Notes under the pieces: generated by a model
The model's input: the letters and a program-made list of their open reading frames with translations, nothing else
The model's database searches: none
What the model was told of the DNA's origin: nothing
Translations under genes and position numbers: made by a program
Source of the DNA: Chromatiaceae bacterium
Lineage (GTDB): Bacteria; Pseudomonadota; Gammaproteobacteria; Chromatiales; Chromatiaceae
NCBI GenBank assembly: GCA_013426805.1
Contig: JACDZG010000015.1
Location: forward strand, 1-64,000
DNA: 64,000 bases
Reading direction: 5' to 3'
Shown here: one piece after another, positions 17,326 to 24,541 of the stretch
Layout of the letters: every line of letters starts with the position of its first letter
How positions within the stretch are numbered: the stretch's first letter is position 1

Positions 17326-18146
17326 GCACGCTGACAACGCAAGACGGGACGGTGCTCTATTACAAAGACTGGGGCAGCGGACCGCCGGTGGTCTTCAGTC
17401 ACGGTTGGCCGCTGAATGCGGATAGCTGGGAGGCGCAAATGCTGTTCCTGGCCGATGCTGGTTATCGCTGCGTTGCCCATGACCGTCGCGGCCATGGCCG
17501 CTCGAGTCAGCCCTGGAGCGGCAACGACATGGACACCTATGCCGACGACCTCAAGGAACTGATCGAAGCGCTGGACTTGAAGGGCGTCGCGCTGATCGGC
17601 TTCTCCGCCGGTGGTGGCGAGGTGGCCCGCTACATCGGTCGCCATGGGATGCGCCGTGTGGCCAAAGCCGCTCTGATCTCCGCCGTCCCGCCGCTGATGC
17701 TGAAAACGGCCGGCAACCCAGGCGGCTTGCCGGTCGAGACCTTCGACGCGATTCGTCACGGCGCGCTGCGCGACCGCTCGCAGCTCTACAAGGATCTTGC
17801 GGCCGGACCGTTCTTCGGCGCGAACCGGCCGGGTGCCAAGGTCTCGCAAGGCATGATCGACTCCTTCTGGCTCCAGGGTATGCAGGCCGGTCACCGGAAT
17901 ACCTTCGAGTGTATCAAGGCCTTCTCCGAGACGGACTTCACGGAAGACCTCAAGCAGTTCGACGTGCCCACGCTGATCCTTCACGGCGACGACGATCAGA
18001 TCGTGCCGATCGGCGCCGCGGCTCTGCGCTCATCGGCGCTGGTCCCGCACGCGACCCTGAAAATCTACTCGGGGGCACCCCATGGCCTGGCATACACACA
18101 CAAAGATCAGTTGAACAGCGACCTGCTGGAATTCCTCCAAACCTGA
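17322..18146 (+). CDS. Alpha/beta hydrolase of the non-heme chloroperoxidase type
   Basis: A protein of 274 residues, family-typical. It has [15 protein letters not shown] (oxyanion-hole HG), the nucleophile elbow GFSAGGGE, the acid in [13 protein letters not shown], and the catalytic histidine in [10 protein letters not shown]. This is the cofactor-free haloperoxidase/arylesterase group, cytoplasmic, acting as esterase or perhydrolase in vitro; the natural substrate is unknown. It overlaps the small ORF upstream and is followed 23 bases later by a cupin gene in the same direction, so the two are probably cotranscribed. Confidence 0.9.
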   Translation: MSTLTTQDGTVLYYKDWGSGPPVVFSHGWPLNADSWEAQMLFLADAGYRCVAHDRRGHGRSSQPWSGNDMDTYADDLKELIEALDLKGVALIGFSAGGGEVARYIGRHGMRRVAKAALISAVPPLMLKTAGNPGGLPVETFDAIRHGALRDRSQLYKDLAAGPFFGANRPGAKVSQGMIDSFWLQGMQAGHRNTFECIKAFSETDFTEDLKQFDVPTLILHGDDDQIVPIGAAALRSSALVPHATLKIYSGAPHGLAYTHKDQLNSDLLEFLQT

Positions 18147-18169
18147 AGCAATCCACTGGAGAATCGATA

Positions 18170-18562
18170 ATGAAGGGATATGTGCAAGACATCGAAGGCG
18201 TCGCCGTCGCGAATGACAGCTTTCGCCGGGTGCTGTACACCGCTAAGCACTGTCAGCTCGTGGTGATGGCGCTCAAACCCAACGAGGATATCGGGATGGA
18301 AGTGCACCAGCTCGATCAATTCTTTCGGGTGGAGCAAGGGACCGGCGAGGCCATTCTCGATGGCGTTCACACCGCGATCCGCGCGGGCTTCGCCGTGCTC
18401 GTCCCGGCCGGGACACAGCACAACATCATCAACAGCGGCAGCGTGCCGCTAAAGCTCTATACCCTCTACTCACCCCCCAATCATCGCGACGGCGTGATCC
18501 ACCAGACCCGCGCCGATGCGCAAACCGACAAGGAACACTACGACGGTAAGACAACGGAATAG
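18170..18562 (+). CDS. Cupin-domain protein
   Basis: A protein of 130 residues. It contains a single cupin barrel: the metal-binding motif EVHQLDQFFRVEQGTGE, then GFAVLVPAGTQHNIINSG, where the last histidine is the usual fourth ligand. A GGAGAA ribosome site precedes the ATG. Small cupins of this kind can be metal-dependent enzymes or sensors; no substrate can be named. Its position just after the chloroperoxidase-like hydrolase suggests a shared role, possibly in stress or detoxification (inference). Confidence 0.85.
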   Translation: MKGYVQDIEGVAVANDSFRRVLYTAKHCQLVVMALKPNEDIGMEVHQLDQFFRVEQGTGEAILDGVHTAIRAGFAVLVPAGTQHNIINSGSVPLKLYTLYSPPNHRDGVIHQTRADAQTDKEHYDGKTTE

Positions 18563-18664
18563 CAAGCACGATGATGAGGCGCCGACCTGCTCGGTGCCAA
18601 CCGCATTTCGCCTCGATTCCAATGGGTAAACCCGGATGAGCCTCCCGAAACGGCATGAGCGCCA

Positions 18665-19261
18665 ATGAATGCCAAGCGTTCCGCGAGAGACTTTGCTATT
18701 ATGTGCGTGGGTGGCTCCGCTGGCGGTCTTGACGCATATACCCGGTTGCTGCAGCATCTGCCGGATAACATGGGTGTTGCGATCGTCATCGTCAACCACC
18801 TGCGAACGGTATCCACCTTGCTCCATGAGATTCTCCCGCGCTATACCGCAATGCCGGTCGAGCTGATCACGGACAAGTTGCTGATCAGGCCAAACCGGGT
18901 ATTCATCATTCCGGAACAGCGTGACTTGCATGTGTGTGCCGGAGAGTTCCGTCTGAAACCGATATCAAAACCCAGGGGATGGCCTGACGTGATTACCGTC
19001 TTTCTGCGCTCTCTCACCCATCACTGGGACGGACAATTGATCGCGGTCATGGTCTCCGGCTATGATGGCGACGGAGCGGAGGCACTGTGCGGCATACGGG
19101 CAGTCGGCGGAATTACCATCGCACAGGCGCTCGATACCGCAAAGCAGCCGGACATGCCGGAAAGCGCAATAGCCAGCGGATGTATCGATTTTGTTCTATC
19201 ACCTGAAGCGATTGCTCAAGAGATCGTGCGGATTGCCTGCCTTCCACGGGGGCCAGCTTAG
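18665..19261 (+). CDS. Stand-alone CheB-type methylesterase domain
   Basis: A protein of 198 residues matching the CheB catalytic domain: GGSAGGLDAY with the nucleophile serine, VNHL at the catalytic histidine position, and VSGYDGDGAEAL with the catalytic aspartate. The N-terminal receiver domain of true CheB is missing, and no other chemotaxis gene is nearby. Such free domains occur in non-canonical chemosensory or redox signalling. It should remove methyl groups or deamidate glutamines on a chemoreceptor-like partner encoded elsewhere. Confidence 0.85.
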   Translation: MNAKRSARDFAIMCVGGSAGGLDAYTRLLQHLPDNMGVAIVIVNHLRTVSTLLHEILPRYTAMPVELITDKLLIRPNRVFIIPEQRDLHVCAGEFRLKPISKPRGWPDVITVFLRSLTHHWDGQLIAVMVSGYDGDGAEALCGIRAVGGITIAQALDTAKQPDMPESAIASGCIDFVLSPEAIAQEIVRIACLPRGPA

Positions 19262-19309
19262 GCGATTTCCTACATGCTCGGGCTGACCCGCTCCAGGCGC
19301 TTCTGGATA

Positions 19310-19514
19310 TCAGGTACGCGCGCTATACTTCCGGACCATCTCCGGCGAATTGACAAAAAAAACCCCGCTGATGCGGGGTGAATCACCACTGAGAAGACGG
19401 AGATCGGACGCTGAAGTGGTTGCTTCAGCCATCCGGCCCACGACTGACAGTGTAATAAGCAGAAACAGTGCCAACATCTCGCGGAGAGTATCAAATTGTT
19501 CTTATAAACAATTT
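19310..19514 (-). other. Possible short transcript or small ORF ending at the terminator
   Basis: Between the zinc-peptidase gene and the minus-strand terminator lies a small frame from an ATG at 19477 to 19310 (55 residues). It starts MLALFLLITLSVVG, a signal-peptide-like run. The terminator hairpin falls inside the frame, so full translation is doubtful and a small RNA is as likely. An inverted repeat AAATTGTT-N6-AACAATTT (19493-19514) lies just upstream and could be an operator. The end of the frame (19302-19318) is shared with dispersed repeat B. Confidence 0.3.
19355..19379 (-). terminator. Rho-independent terminator (minus strand)
   Basis: On the minus strand ACCCCGC-atca-GCGGGGT is followed by eight T. 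It is a strong intrinsic terminator in the 398-base gap 19262-19659. The nearest minus-strand gene ends about 280 bases upstream of it, so it may end a separate short transcript from around 19500. Confidence 0.75.
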
Positions 19515-19659
19515 CTTATGGATTATTCCGCCATGGCGCGTACGCTAGCTCTGATGTCGCGAACGCACAATTCGAGCACCCGGTAGGTGGGGTTTGCACC
19601 ATCGCTGTGCCGCGTCCTGCCGGCGTAACGGCCGTTGTTTTGCCGCGGGCGACAGGGGG

Positions 19660-20805
19660 CTAGCCGCTGGCTCCCGCCCGTATCACGCCGTGAACATAGG
19701 CGAGCTTGTCGATCGCCGGCTGCGGCAGCACGAAGGGGTAGAGATCCTGCTGCCCCATACTGCGGTTGAGGTTGTTGACCGCAAAGGTGAGCGGCAGCCA
19801 GTCCTCAATGATCTGCTGAAAGTCGGCGATGGTGTAGGGGTCGAATTCGGGGTCGGCGGCGCGGACACTGCCGTCCGGCAGGCACCATTCCACCTCGATG
19901 CCGAAATGGGCGGCCGTCTCCAGGGTGTCGACGATGTGCAGGTAATGCGCCCAGGTCTCGGCCCAGTCTTCCCAGGGGTGGCTGCTCGCGTAAGTCGAAA
20001 TATAGCGGTCCTGCCAGTGCGCGGGCGGGCCGGTACGGTAGTGATCGTCCAGGGCCTCGCCGTAGTCTTCCCGCTCGTCGCCGAACAGGGCGCGAAAGGT
20101 CTCCAGGCGCCCGCCCTCACGGATCAGCAGAACCCAGTAATAGTGGCCGATCTCGTGGCGGAAGTGACCGACCAGGGTGCGGTAAGCCTCGTCCATGTCC
20201 ACCCGGATGCGTTCGCGCCGCACCGGGTCGGCTTCGTCGATATTGAGCGTGATCAATCCATTGGCGTGGCCGGTCAGCACCGGCTGATCCGGCGGTGCAT
20301 CTTGGCTTGCGAGAAAGTCGAAGGCAAGCCCATGCGCCGGGTCCTCATCGCGACTGCGCACCGGCAGGCCCAGACGCAACAGCCCGTAGAAGAGGCGCCG
20401 TTTGCCGCGCTCGATGCGATACCACTTTTCCGGATTGCCCGGACGGCTCAGGTTGGGAATGGTGCGGTTGGGACGGCAGGCGACACAGAGATCCTCGCCC
20501 GATTCCTCCGGGACCATCCAGTTGCAAACATTGTGCTGCACATAATTGCCGCACTTGCGGTAGCGTCGGCCGGCCACCTGCGTGCTCGGCGGTTCGGGTC
20601 GGCGGCTGAAGAACCGCGCCAGCACACCGGGGCGGCGCATCGTGTCACAGGGAATGATCGGCGTCCAGAAACCCGCCGCGTCCTCCTCCAGCGCGACCAG
20701 TTGCAGCGCATCGGGCAGGAAGCCCAGGGCGGCGCCGCAGTGATTGCAGCGCCAGTTCTCGAAATAGACGGCCTGGCCGCAGGACTGACAAGCAAAGGTG
20801 CGCAT
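19660..20805 (-). CDS. Putative zinc-binding metallopeptidase with N-terminal zinc ribbon
   Basis: A protein of 381 residues. The first ~30 residues are a zinc ribbon (FACQSCGQAV...WRCNHCGAALG). A second cysteine set occurs around residue 100 (CGNYVQHNVCNW...CVACR). The catalytic motif HFRHEIGHYYW near residue 225 is an HExxH zincin site, with DWAETWAHYLHI downstream as a likely third ligand. This is the conserved 'putative zinc-binding peptidase' family; the substrate is unknown, and there is no signal peptide. The ATG at 20805 is chosen because the zinc ribbon begins immediately. Confidence 0.8.
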   Translation of the reverse strand: MRTFACQSCGQAVYFENWRCNHCGAALGFLPDALQLVALEEDAAGFWTPIIPCDTMRRPGVLARFFSRRPEPPSTQVAGRRYRKCGNYVQHNVCNWMVPEESGEDLCVACRPNRTIPNLSRPGNPEKWYRIERGKRRLFYGLLRLGLPVRSRDEDPAHGLAFDFLASQDAPPDQPVLTGHANGLITLNIDEADPVRRERIRVDMDEAYRTLVGHFRHEIGHYYWVLLIREGGRLETFRALFGDEREDYGEALDDHYRTGPPAHWQDRYISTYASSHPWEDWAETWAHYLHIVDTLETAAHFGIEVEWCLPDGSVRAADPEFDPYTIADFQQIIEDWLPLTFAVNNLNRSMGQQDLYPFVLPQPAIDKLAYVHGVIRAGASG

Positions 20806-20976
20806 CGTTGGGGCACTCCGGTGGTTGAGCGCGCGCAAGGGGCGGGTCGGCGTCAGTCAGGCGCATCCGGCGTCTGCCGGCCCCCGTCGGGCAGTGGCTA
20901 TGATCCTGCTCCGATCGTTGATCCGCCAGTATCTCGTTCCACGCGCCCGGTCATTCCGATAGGTGGAGCCCTTTAA

Positions 20977-21283
20977 CTATCTGGCGGCGCTGCCGCGCCA
21001 TGCCTTGTCGAAATCCAGCACATCGCCGAACTGAACTCGCAGCGCCGTGTCCGATAACTGCCGTCGCAGCTCGCGCGGGTCGATGGGCTCGGGCCAGACC
21101 AATGTAATCTGCCGAATCGCTGGAGCGGATGGCGCGGCGCTATGAGTGCGATGCCAAACGCCACGATGACGATGCGGCCCTGAATCAGGAACGGTATTGA
21201 GAATCAGGGTGGTGGTAGGAGTGATGTCGCGGGAACACGCGCCCGATCATTCCGGCAAGATGCCGCAGAAGTGTGCCAAAGTT
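20977..21283 (-). other. Unassigned reading frame in a 480-base gap
   Basis: The gap 20806-21286 has no recognised gene. One minus-strand frame stays open from about 21283 to a TAG at 20977. Its last 45 residues look protein-like (RQITLVWPEPIDPRELRRQL, then LRVQFGDVLDFDKAWRG), whereas its first half does not. It lacks a good start. It may be the remnant of a gene's 3' end; I cannot assign a family. Confidence 0.2.
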
Positions 21284-21286
21284 GAC

Positions 21287-22870
21287 TCAGCCGACCGGCG
21301 GCGCCAGCAGGTGCCTGACCAGGGGCGGCGCGTCGTCGCGATGGAGCGCCCGGATCTGGTCCTGGATCACCCGGTCCGCACCGGCGACTCGTTCATGATG
21401 GCGCAGATGGGCAAGCCAAGAGCCCTCGACGAAGGTTTCTACATAGCGACCGGGCGCGGCGGCGTCCTCCATGATCCACCACTGCATGGCTCCGGAGCGG
21501 CGCCGGGCCTGGCCCTGTTCCCTCATCAGGGCCAAAAAGGCGGGGACATCCGCCGGGTCGATCCGGTAGTCGATCGTGGTCATGACCGGCCCCCGCTCCG
21601 GCGGCAGGTCAGCCAGGACCAGGGGCGCCGGCCAGTGCATCGACGGCGCCAAGTCGAGCCCCTCGCCCTGACCCAGCTTGGCCCGCCAGGTGAGCGGGAT
21701 GGCGACCAGCGCACTGCCCGCGGCGATCAGCAGAGCGGCGTCGATGCCGAGTTGAGCGGCGATCAGGCCCCAGAGCGCCGAGCCCAGCGCCATGCTGCCG
21801 GCGAAGACCATCATGAACACCGACAGCCCCCGCGCGCGCACCCAGTTGGGCAGCGCGGTCTGGGCCGAGAGTTGCAGGGAGGACAACACGAAGATCCAAG
21901 AGACGCCCGCCAGCAGAGAGGCCAGCGCCCCCGCGTAGGGATTGGCGATGAGCGAAAACACCGCCAACACCAGCGCCGTCCCGAAGGTGCCGAGGGCTAC
22001 GGTGCGATCCGCTCCCAGCCGCGGTTTGACCCATGACAGCAGCACCGCACCCAGCACCGCACCCACCCCGACGCAGCCCAGCAGCACGCCGTAGAGTTGG
22101 GCGCCGCCCCCCAGCGACGTCCGGGCGATGAGCGGCAGCAGCCCCCAATAGGCGCTGGCGAAGAGAAAGAAAGCGGCACCCCGCACCAGGGTGGCGCGCA
22201 AGGGCGCGCTGTGCAGGGCATAGCGCAGACCGTTGACCATGGCCTCGCCGAGACCCTCAACGGGCAGCGCGGAAGCCGGCTGAGCGGCGGGCCGCCACCA
22301 CAGCAGCGCCGCGACGATCACCAGGAAGCTCAGACTATTGACGAAAAACGGCGCGGCCAGCCCGCCGCCGACGATCAGCACCCCGGCCAGTGCCGGGCCG
22401 ATCGCGCGGCTGACGTTGATCCCCGTCGAGTTGAGCGCAATGGCCGCACCCAGGGTCTCCCGCGGGACCAGTTGCGGGACGATCGACTGCCAGGCCGGCG
22501 CGATGAAGGCCGCCCCGGTGCCCAGCAGAAACACGAAGCACAAGAGCAGCGTCGCGCTCATCCATCCAAGTGCGACCAGCCCCGCCAGGGTCGCGGCGGC
22601 CAGTGCCATCAGGCCATTGACGGTCAGCAGCAGCCGTTGCCGATTCAGGATATCGGCCAAGGCCCCCGAGGGCAGCGCCAGCAGTAAGAACGGACCCATG
22701 GTCGCCGCCTGGACCAGCGCGACCATCAAGGGGTCCGTGGTCAGGGTGGTCATCAGCCAGCCCGCTCCCAGGTTGTGCATCGCGGTGCCGGTATTGGACA
22801 CCACCGTGGCGATCCAGAGCACGGCGAAGGCGCGCTGCCGGAAGGGGGCCCAGGGGGACAGGTTTTTCAT
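21287..22870 (-). CDS. MFS transporter, transmembrane secretion effector (MFS_3) type
   Basis: A protein of 527 residues. About 12 hydrophobic helices make up the first 400 residues, in the MFS_3 pattern (FAVLWIATVVSNTGTAMHNL at the start, LPSGALADILNRQRLL as the loop 2-3 motif). The C-terminal ~110 residues are the soluble ferredoxin-like/ABM-type domain typical of this subfamily: TTIDYRIDPADVPAFLALM, WWIMEDAAAPGRYVETF, SWLAHLRHHERV. It is probably an exporter driven by proton motive force; the substrate is unknown. The ATG at 22870 sits inside the edge of a degenerate copy of another gene, so its promoter region was shaped by that insertion or deletion. Confidence 0.85.
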   Translation of the reverse strand: MKNLSPWAPFRQRAFAVLWIATVVSNTGTAMHNLGAGWLMTTLTTDPLMVALVQAATMGPFLLLALPSGALADILNRQRLLLTVNGLMALAAATLAGLVALGWMSATLLLCFVFLLGTGAAFIAPAWQSIVPQLVPRETLGAAIALNSTGINVSRAIGPALAGVLIVGGGLAAPFFVNSLSFLVIVAALLWWRPAAQPASALPVEGLGEAMVNGLRYALHSAPLRATLVRGAAFFLFASAYWGLLPLIARTSLGGGAQLYGVLLGCVGVGAVLGAVLLSWVKPRLGADRTVALGTFGTALVLAVFSLIANPYAGALASLLAGVSWIFVLSSLQLSAQTALPNWVRARGLSVFMMVFAGSMALGSALWGLIAAQLGIDAALLIAAGSALVAIPLTWRAKLGQGEGLDLAPSMHWPAPLVLADLPPERGPVMTTIDYRIDPADVPAFLALMREQGQARRRSGAMQWWIMEDAAAPGRYVETFVEGSWLAHLRHHERVAGADRVIQDQIRALHRDDAPPLVRHLLAPPVG

Positions 22871-22962
22871 AACAGCAGCCGCTTCATTTGGGCGACGATC
22901 CATAGGTGGTCCCGAGCGTCAACCGCGGCCTGGGCGCGGCCGGACCGTTCGTTGTCCGCCTC
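22862..22962 (-). pseudogene. Deleted remnant of a PLD-family gene like the one at 28058-29082
   Basis: Two blocks here resemble two separated parts of the gene at 28058-29082. Bases 22862-22901 parallel 28052-28091 (C-terminal codons), and 22902-22962 parallel about 28409-28465 (GGTCCCGAGCG, CGCGGCC, GCGCGGCCGGACCG, CGTTGTCCGCCT). The roughly 315 bases between them are missing. It is thus an internal-deletion relic of a paralogue, lying over the MFS start region. Confidence 0.65.
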
Positions 22963-23020
22963 ACTCCCCGCCATCCCCCGCAATGTCGGGCAACCAGCCG
23001 GGACATCCCCCAATCCGTTT

Positions 23021-23111
23021 GGGCATCGCTCCCGCTCTGTCCATCCTACCCCAATCGCCAGCCCAGTAGGATGGGCAGAGCAAGAGCGATGCCCATCAAC
23101 CCCGCCGAAGC
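23021..23111. repeat. Dispersed repeat A, copies 2 (inverted) and 3
   Basis: An inverted copy (GGGCATCGCTCCCGCTCTGT, CCATCCTACC; 23021-23050) is followed 15 bases later by a direct copy (23066-23111). The direct copy extends into ATCAACCCCGCCGAAGC, which the 32091 copy shares almost exactly. The head-to-head pair can fold into one long hairpin, like a bacterial interspersed mosaic element. Confidence 0.8.
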
Positions 23112-23210
23112 TCTTATAGCATTCGGACGTAATAACCGGACGTAGGGGCTGGTTTTAAACCCGCCCTACACCAGAGTCTGTCTGGATATCAGGTACGAAG
23201 GCTATAGCAT
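23111..23210 (+). repeat. Dispersed repeat B, copy 1
   Basis: The pattern runs TTCGGACGTAATAACCGGA, GTAGGGGCTGGTTTTAAAC, CCGCCCTAC and TCTGGATATCAGGTACG, then GCTATAGC. A second copy lies at 33701-33785, and the last segment recurs at 19302-19326. The centre folds as an imperfect hairpin around GGTTT/AAACC. It directly follows repeat A, so this gap (22963-23303) is a mosaic of repeats without a gene. Confidence 0.75.
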
Positions 23211-23303
23211 GCAGCGCCTTGCCGTCGCTCGCGTCCCGCCCCAGCCAACAGGCCAAGGACCCGGCACAGGTTGGTCTTGCGGATTCAGAAAAAGGAGCTA
23301 TAG

Positions 23304-23340
23304 TTGACGTACGTCTTTCTTGACGTAAATCTTCCGTCAA
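23304..23340 (+). promoter_or_regulatory. Repeated TTGACGTA sites upstream of the ATPase pair
   Basis: TTGACGTA occurs at 23304-23311 and 23320-23327. The second copy also forms an inverted repeat with CGTCAA at 23335-23340. They lie 10-47 bases before the ATG at 23351. Either TTGACG could be a -35 box, or the set may bind a regulator; no clear -10 was seen. Confidence 0.4.
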
Positions 23341-23350
23341 TGGTGTTCTA

Positions 23351-24541
23351 ATGAAAGCGAATCCCGGTGGCATCGTGTCTCCCGCGGACGTGGTCGGGCG
23401 TGAGCGTCTGATCGCGCAGCTCTGGGCCACCCTGGAGCGTCAGAGTCTGGTGCTGGTGTCCGAGCGGCGCCTGGGTAAGACCACCATCGCCAGGAAGATG
23501 CAGGCCGAGGCCGCGCCCGACTTGCGGGTCATCTACATGGATATCGGCGCGGTCAGCCGGGCGGCCGAACTGGTCGAGCGTTTGGCCCAGGCCATCCGGG
23601 TCCATCTCGGCGCCACCAAAAAGGCCACCGGATGGCTCGCCGAACAGTGGTCCGCCCTGGGTGGACTCGAGGTTGGCGGCATCCTCCGGCTCCCGGAGAG
23701 CAAGGGGCCGTCCTGGAAGGTCGCACTGGACCGTCTGCTCGGCGACCTGCTGCACAGCACCGGTCAGCGCACCATCCTGATCTGGGACGAGCTGCCCTGG
23801 GCACTCCAGAAGATCGCCCGGACCGAGGGCGAACCGGTGGTCGTGGACTTGCTGGACCTGCTGCGCAGCCTGCGTCAGACGCATCCCGGACTGCGCCTGG
23901 TCTACGCCGGCTCCATCGGCCTGCATCATGTGGTGACCGGGCTGCGTGACGAGGGCTATGTCAACTCGCCGCTGGAAGGCATGTGCGTCATTGAGGTGCC
24001 GCCGCTGGAGCGCTCCGACGCCGCGGGGCTCGCCGCCGCCTTACTGCGCGGCGAGGGGCTGGCGGCGGCCGACGCGGCCACGGCCGCGTGCATCGCCGAC
24101 CTGGTGGACGCGATCCCCTTCTACATCCATCAGGTGGTCGCCGCCCTGGCCGATCAGCGCCGAACTGCCACGCCCGCAACGGTCGCGGCGATCATCGCCG
24201 CCGCCTTGACCGCGCCCGAGGACCCCTGGGACCTGCACCACTTCCGCAGTCGTCTGAACGAGTATTACCAAAACGAGGCGAGCACGGTGCGCGCCCTGCT
24301 CGACATCCTGGCCGAGACCCAGCCGCTCGATCTCAACGACCTGCACGCGCGGCTCCAGACCGCCTTCCGACCCGACAATGACCGCGCCCGCACCCTGCTG
24401 GGCGCGGATCGCGCGCCGCTGCGCAACCTGGTGCGGCTGATGCAGCGCGACCACTATCTGGATCTGGTGCCGGGCGGCGCCTACCGCTTTCGCTTCGATC
24501 TGATCCGCCGCTGGTGGCGTTGCGACCTGGGGCTCGACTGA
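23351..24541 (+). CDS. AAA ATPase (archaeal-ATPase-like) with C-terminal winged helix
   Basis: A protein of 396 residues. It begins with DVVGRERLIAQLWATL, the helical entry typical of STAND-like/archaeal ATPases. A P-loop variant SERRLGKTT follows at residues 37-45, and Walker B ILIWDELPWAL near residue 145. LVYAGSIGLHHV corresponds to sensor 1. The C-terminal ~100 residues look like a winged helix (LLDILAETQPLDLNDLHARL...YRFRFDLIRRWW). Its TGA overlaps the ATG of the next gene by one base, so the two ATPases are made together. The function is unknown; the pair resembles paired regulatory NTPases found in accessory islands. Confidence 0.7.
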   Translation: MKANPGGIVSPADVVGRERLIAQLWATLERQSLVLVSERRLGKTTIARKMQAEAAPDLRVIYMDIGAVSRAAELVERLAQAIRVHLGATKKATGWLAEQWSALGGLEVGGILRLPESKGPSWKVALDRLLGDLLHSTGQRTILIWDELPWALQKIARTEGEPVVVDLLDLLRSLRQTHPGLRLVYAGSIGLHHVVTGLRDEGYVNSPLEGMCVIEVPPLERSDAAGLAAALLRGEGLAAADAATAACIADLVDAIPFYIHQVVAALADQRRTATPATVAAIIAAALTAPEDPWDLHHFRSRLNEYYQNEASTVRALLDILAETQPLDLNDLHARLQTAFRPDNDRARTLLGADRAPLRNLVRLMQRDHYLDLVPGGAYRFRFDLIRRWWRCDLGLD

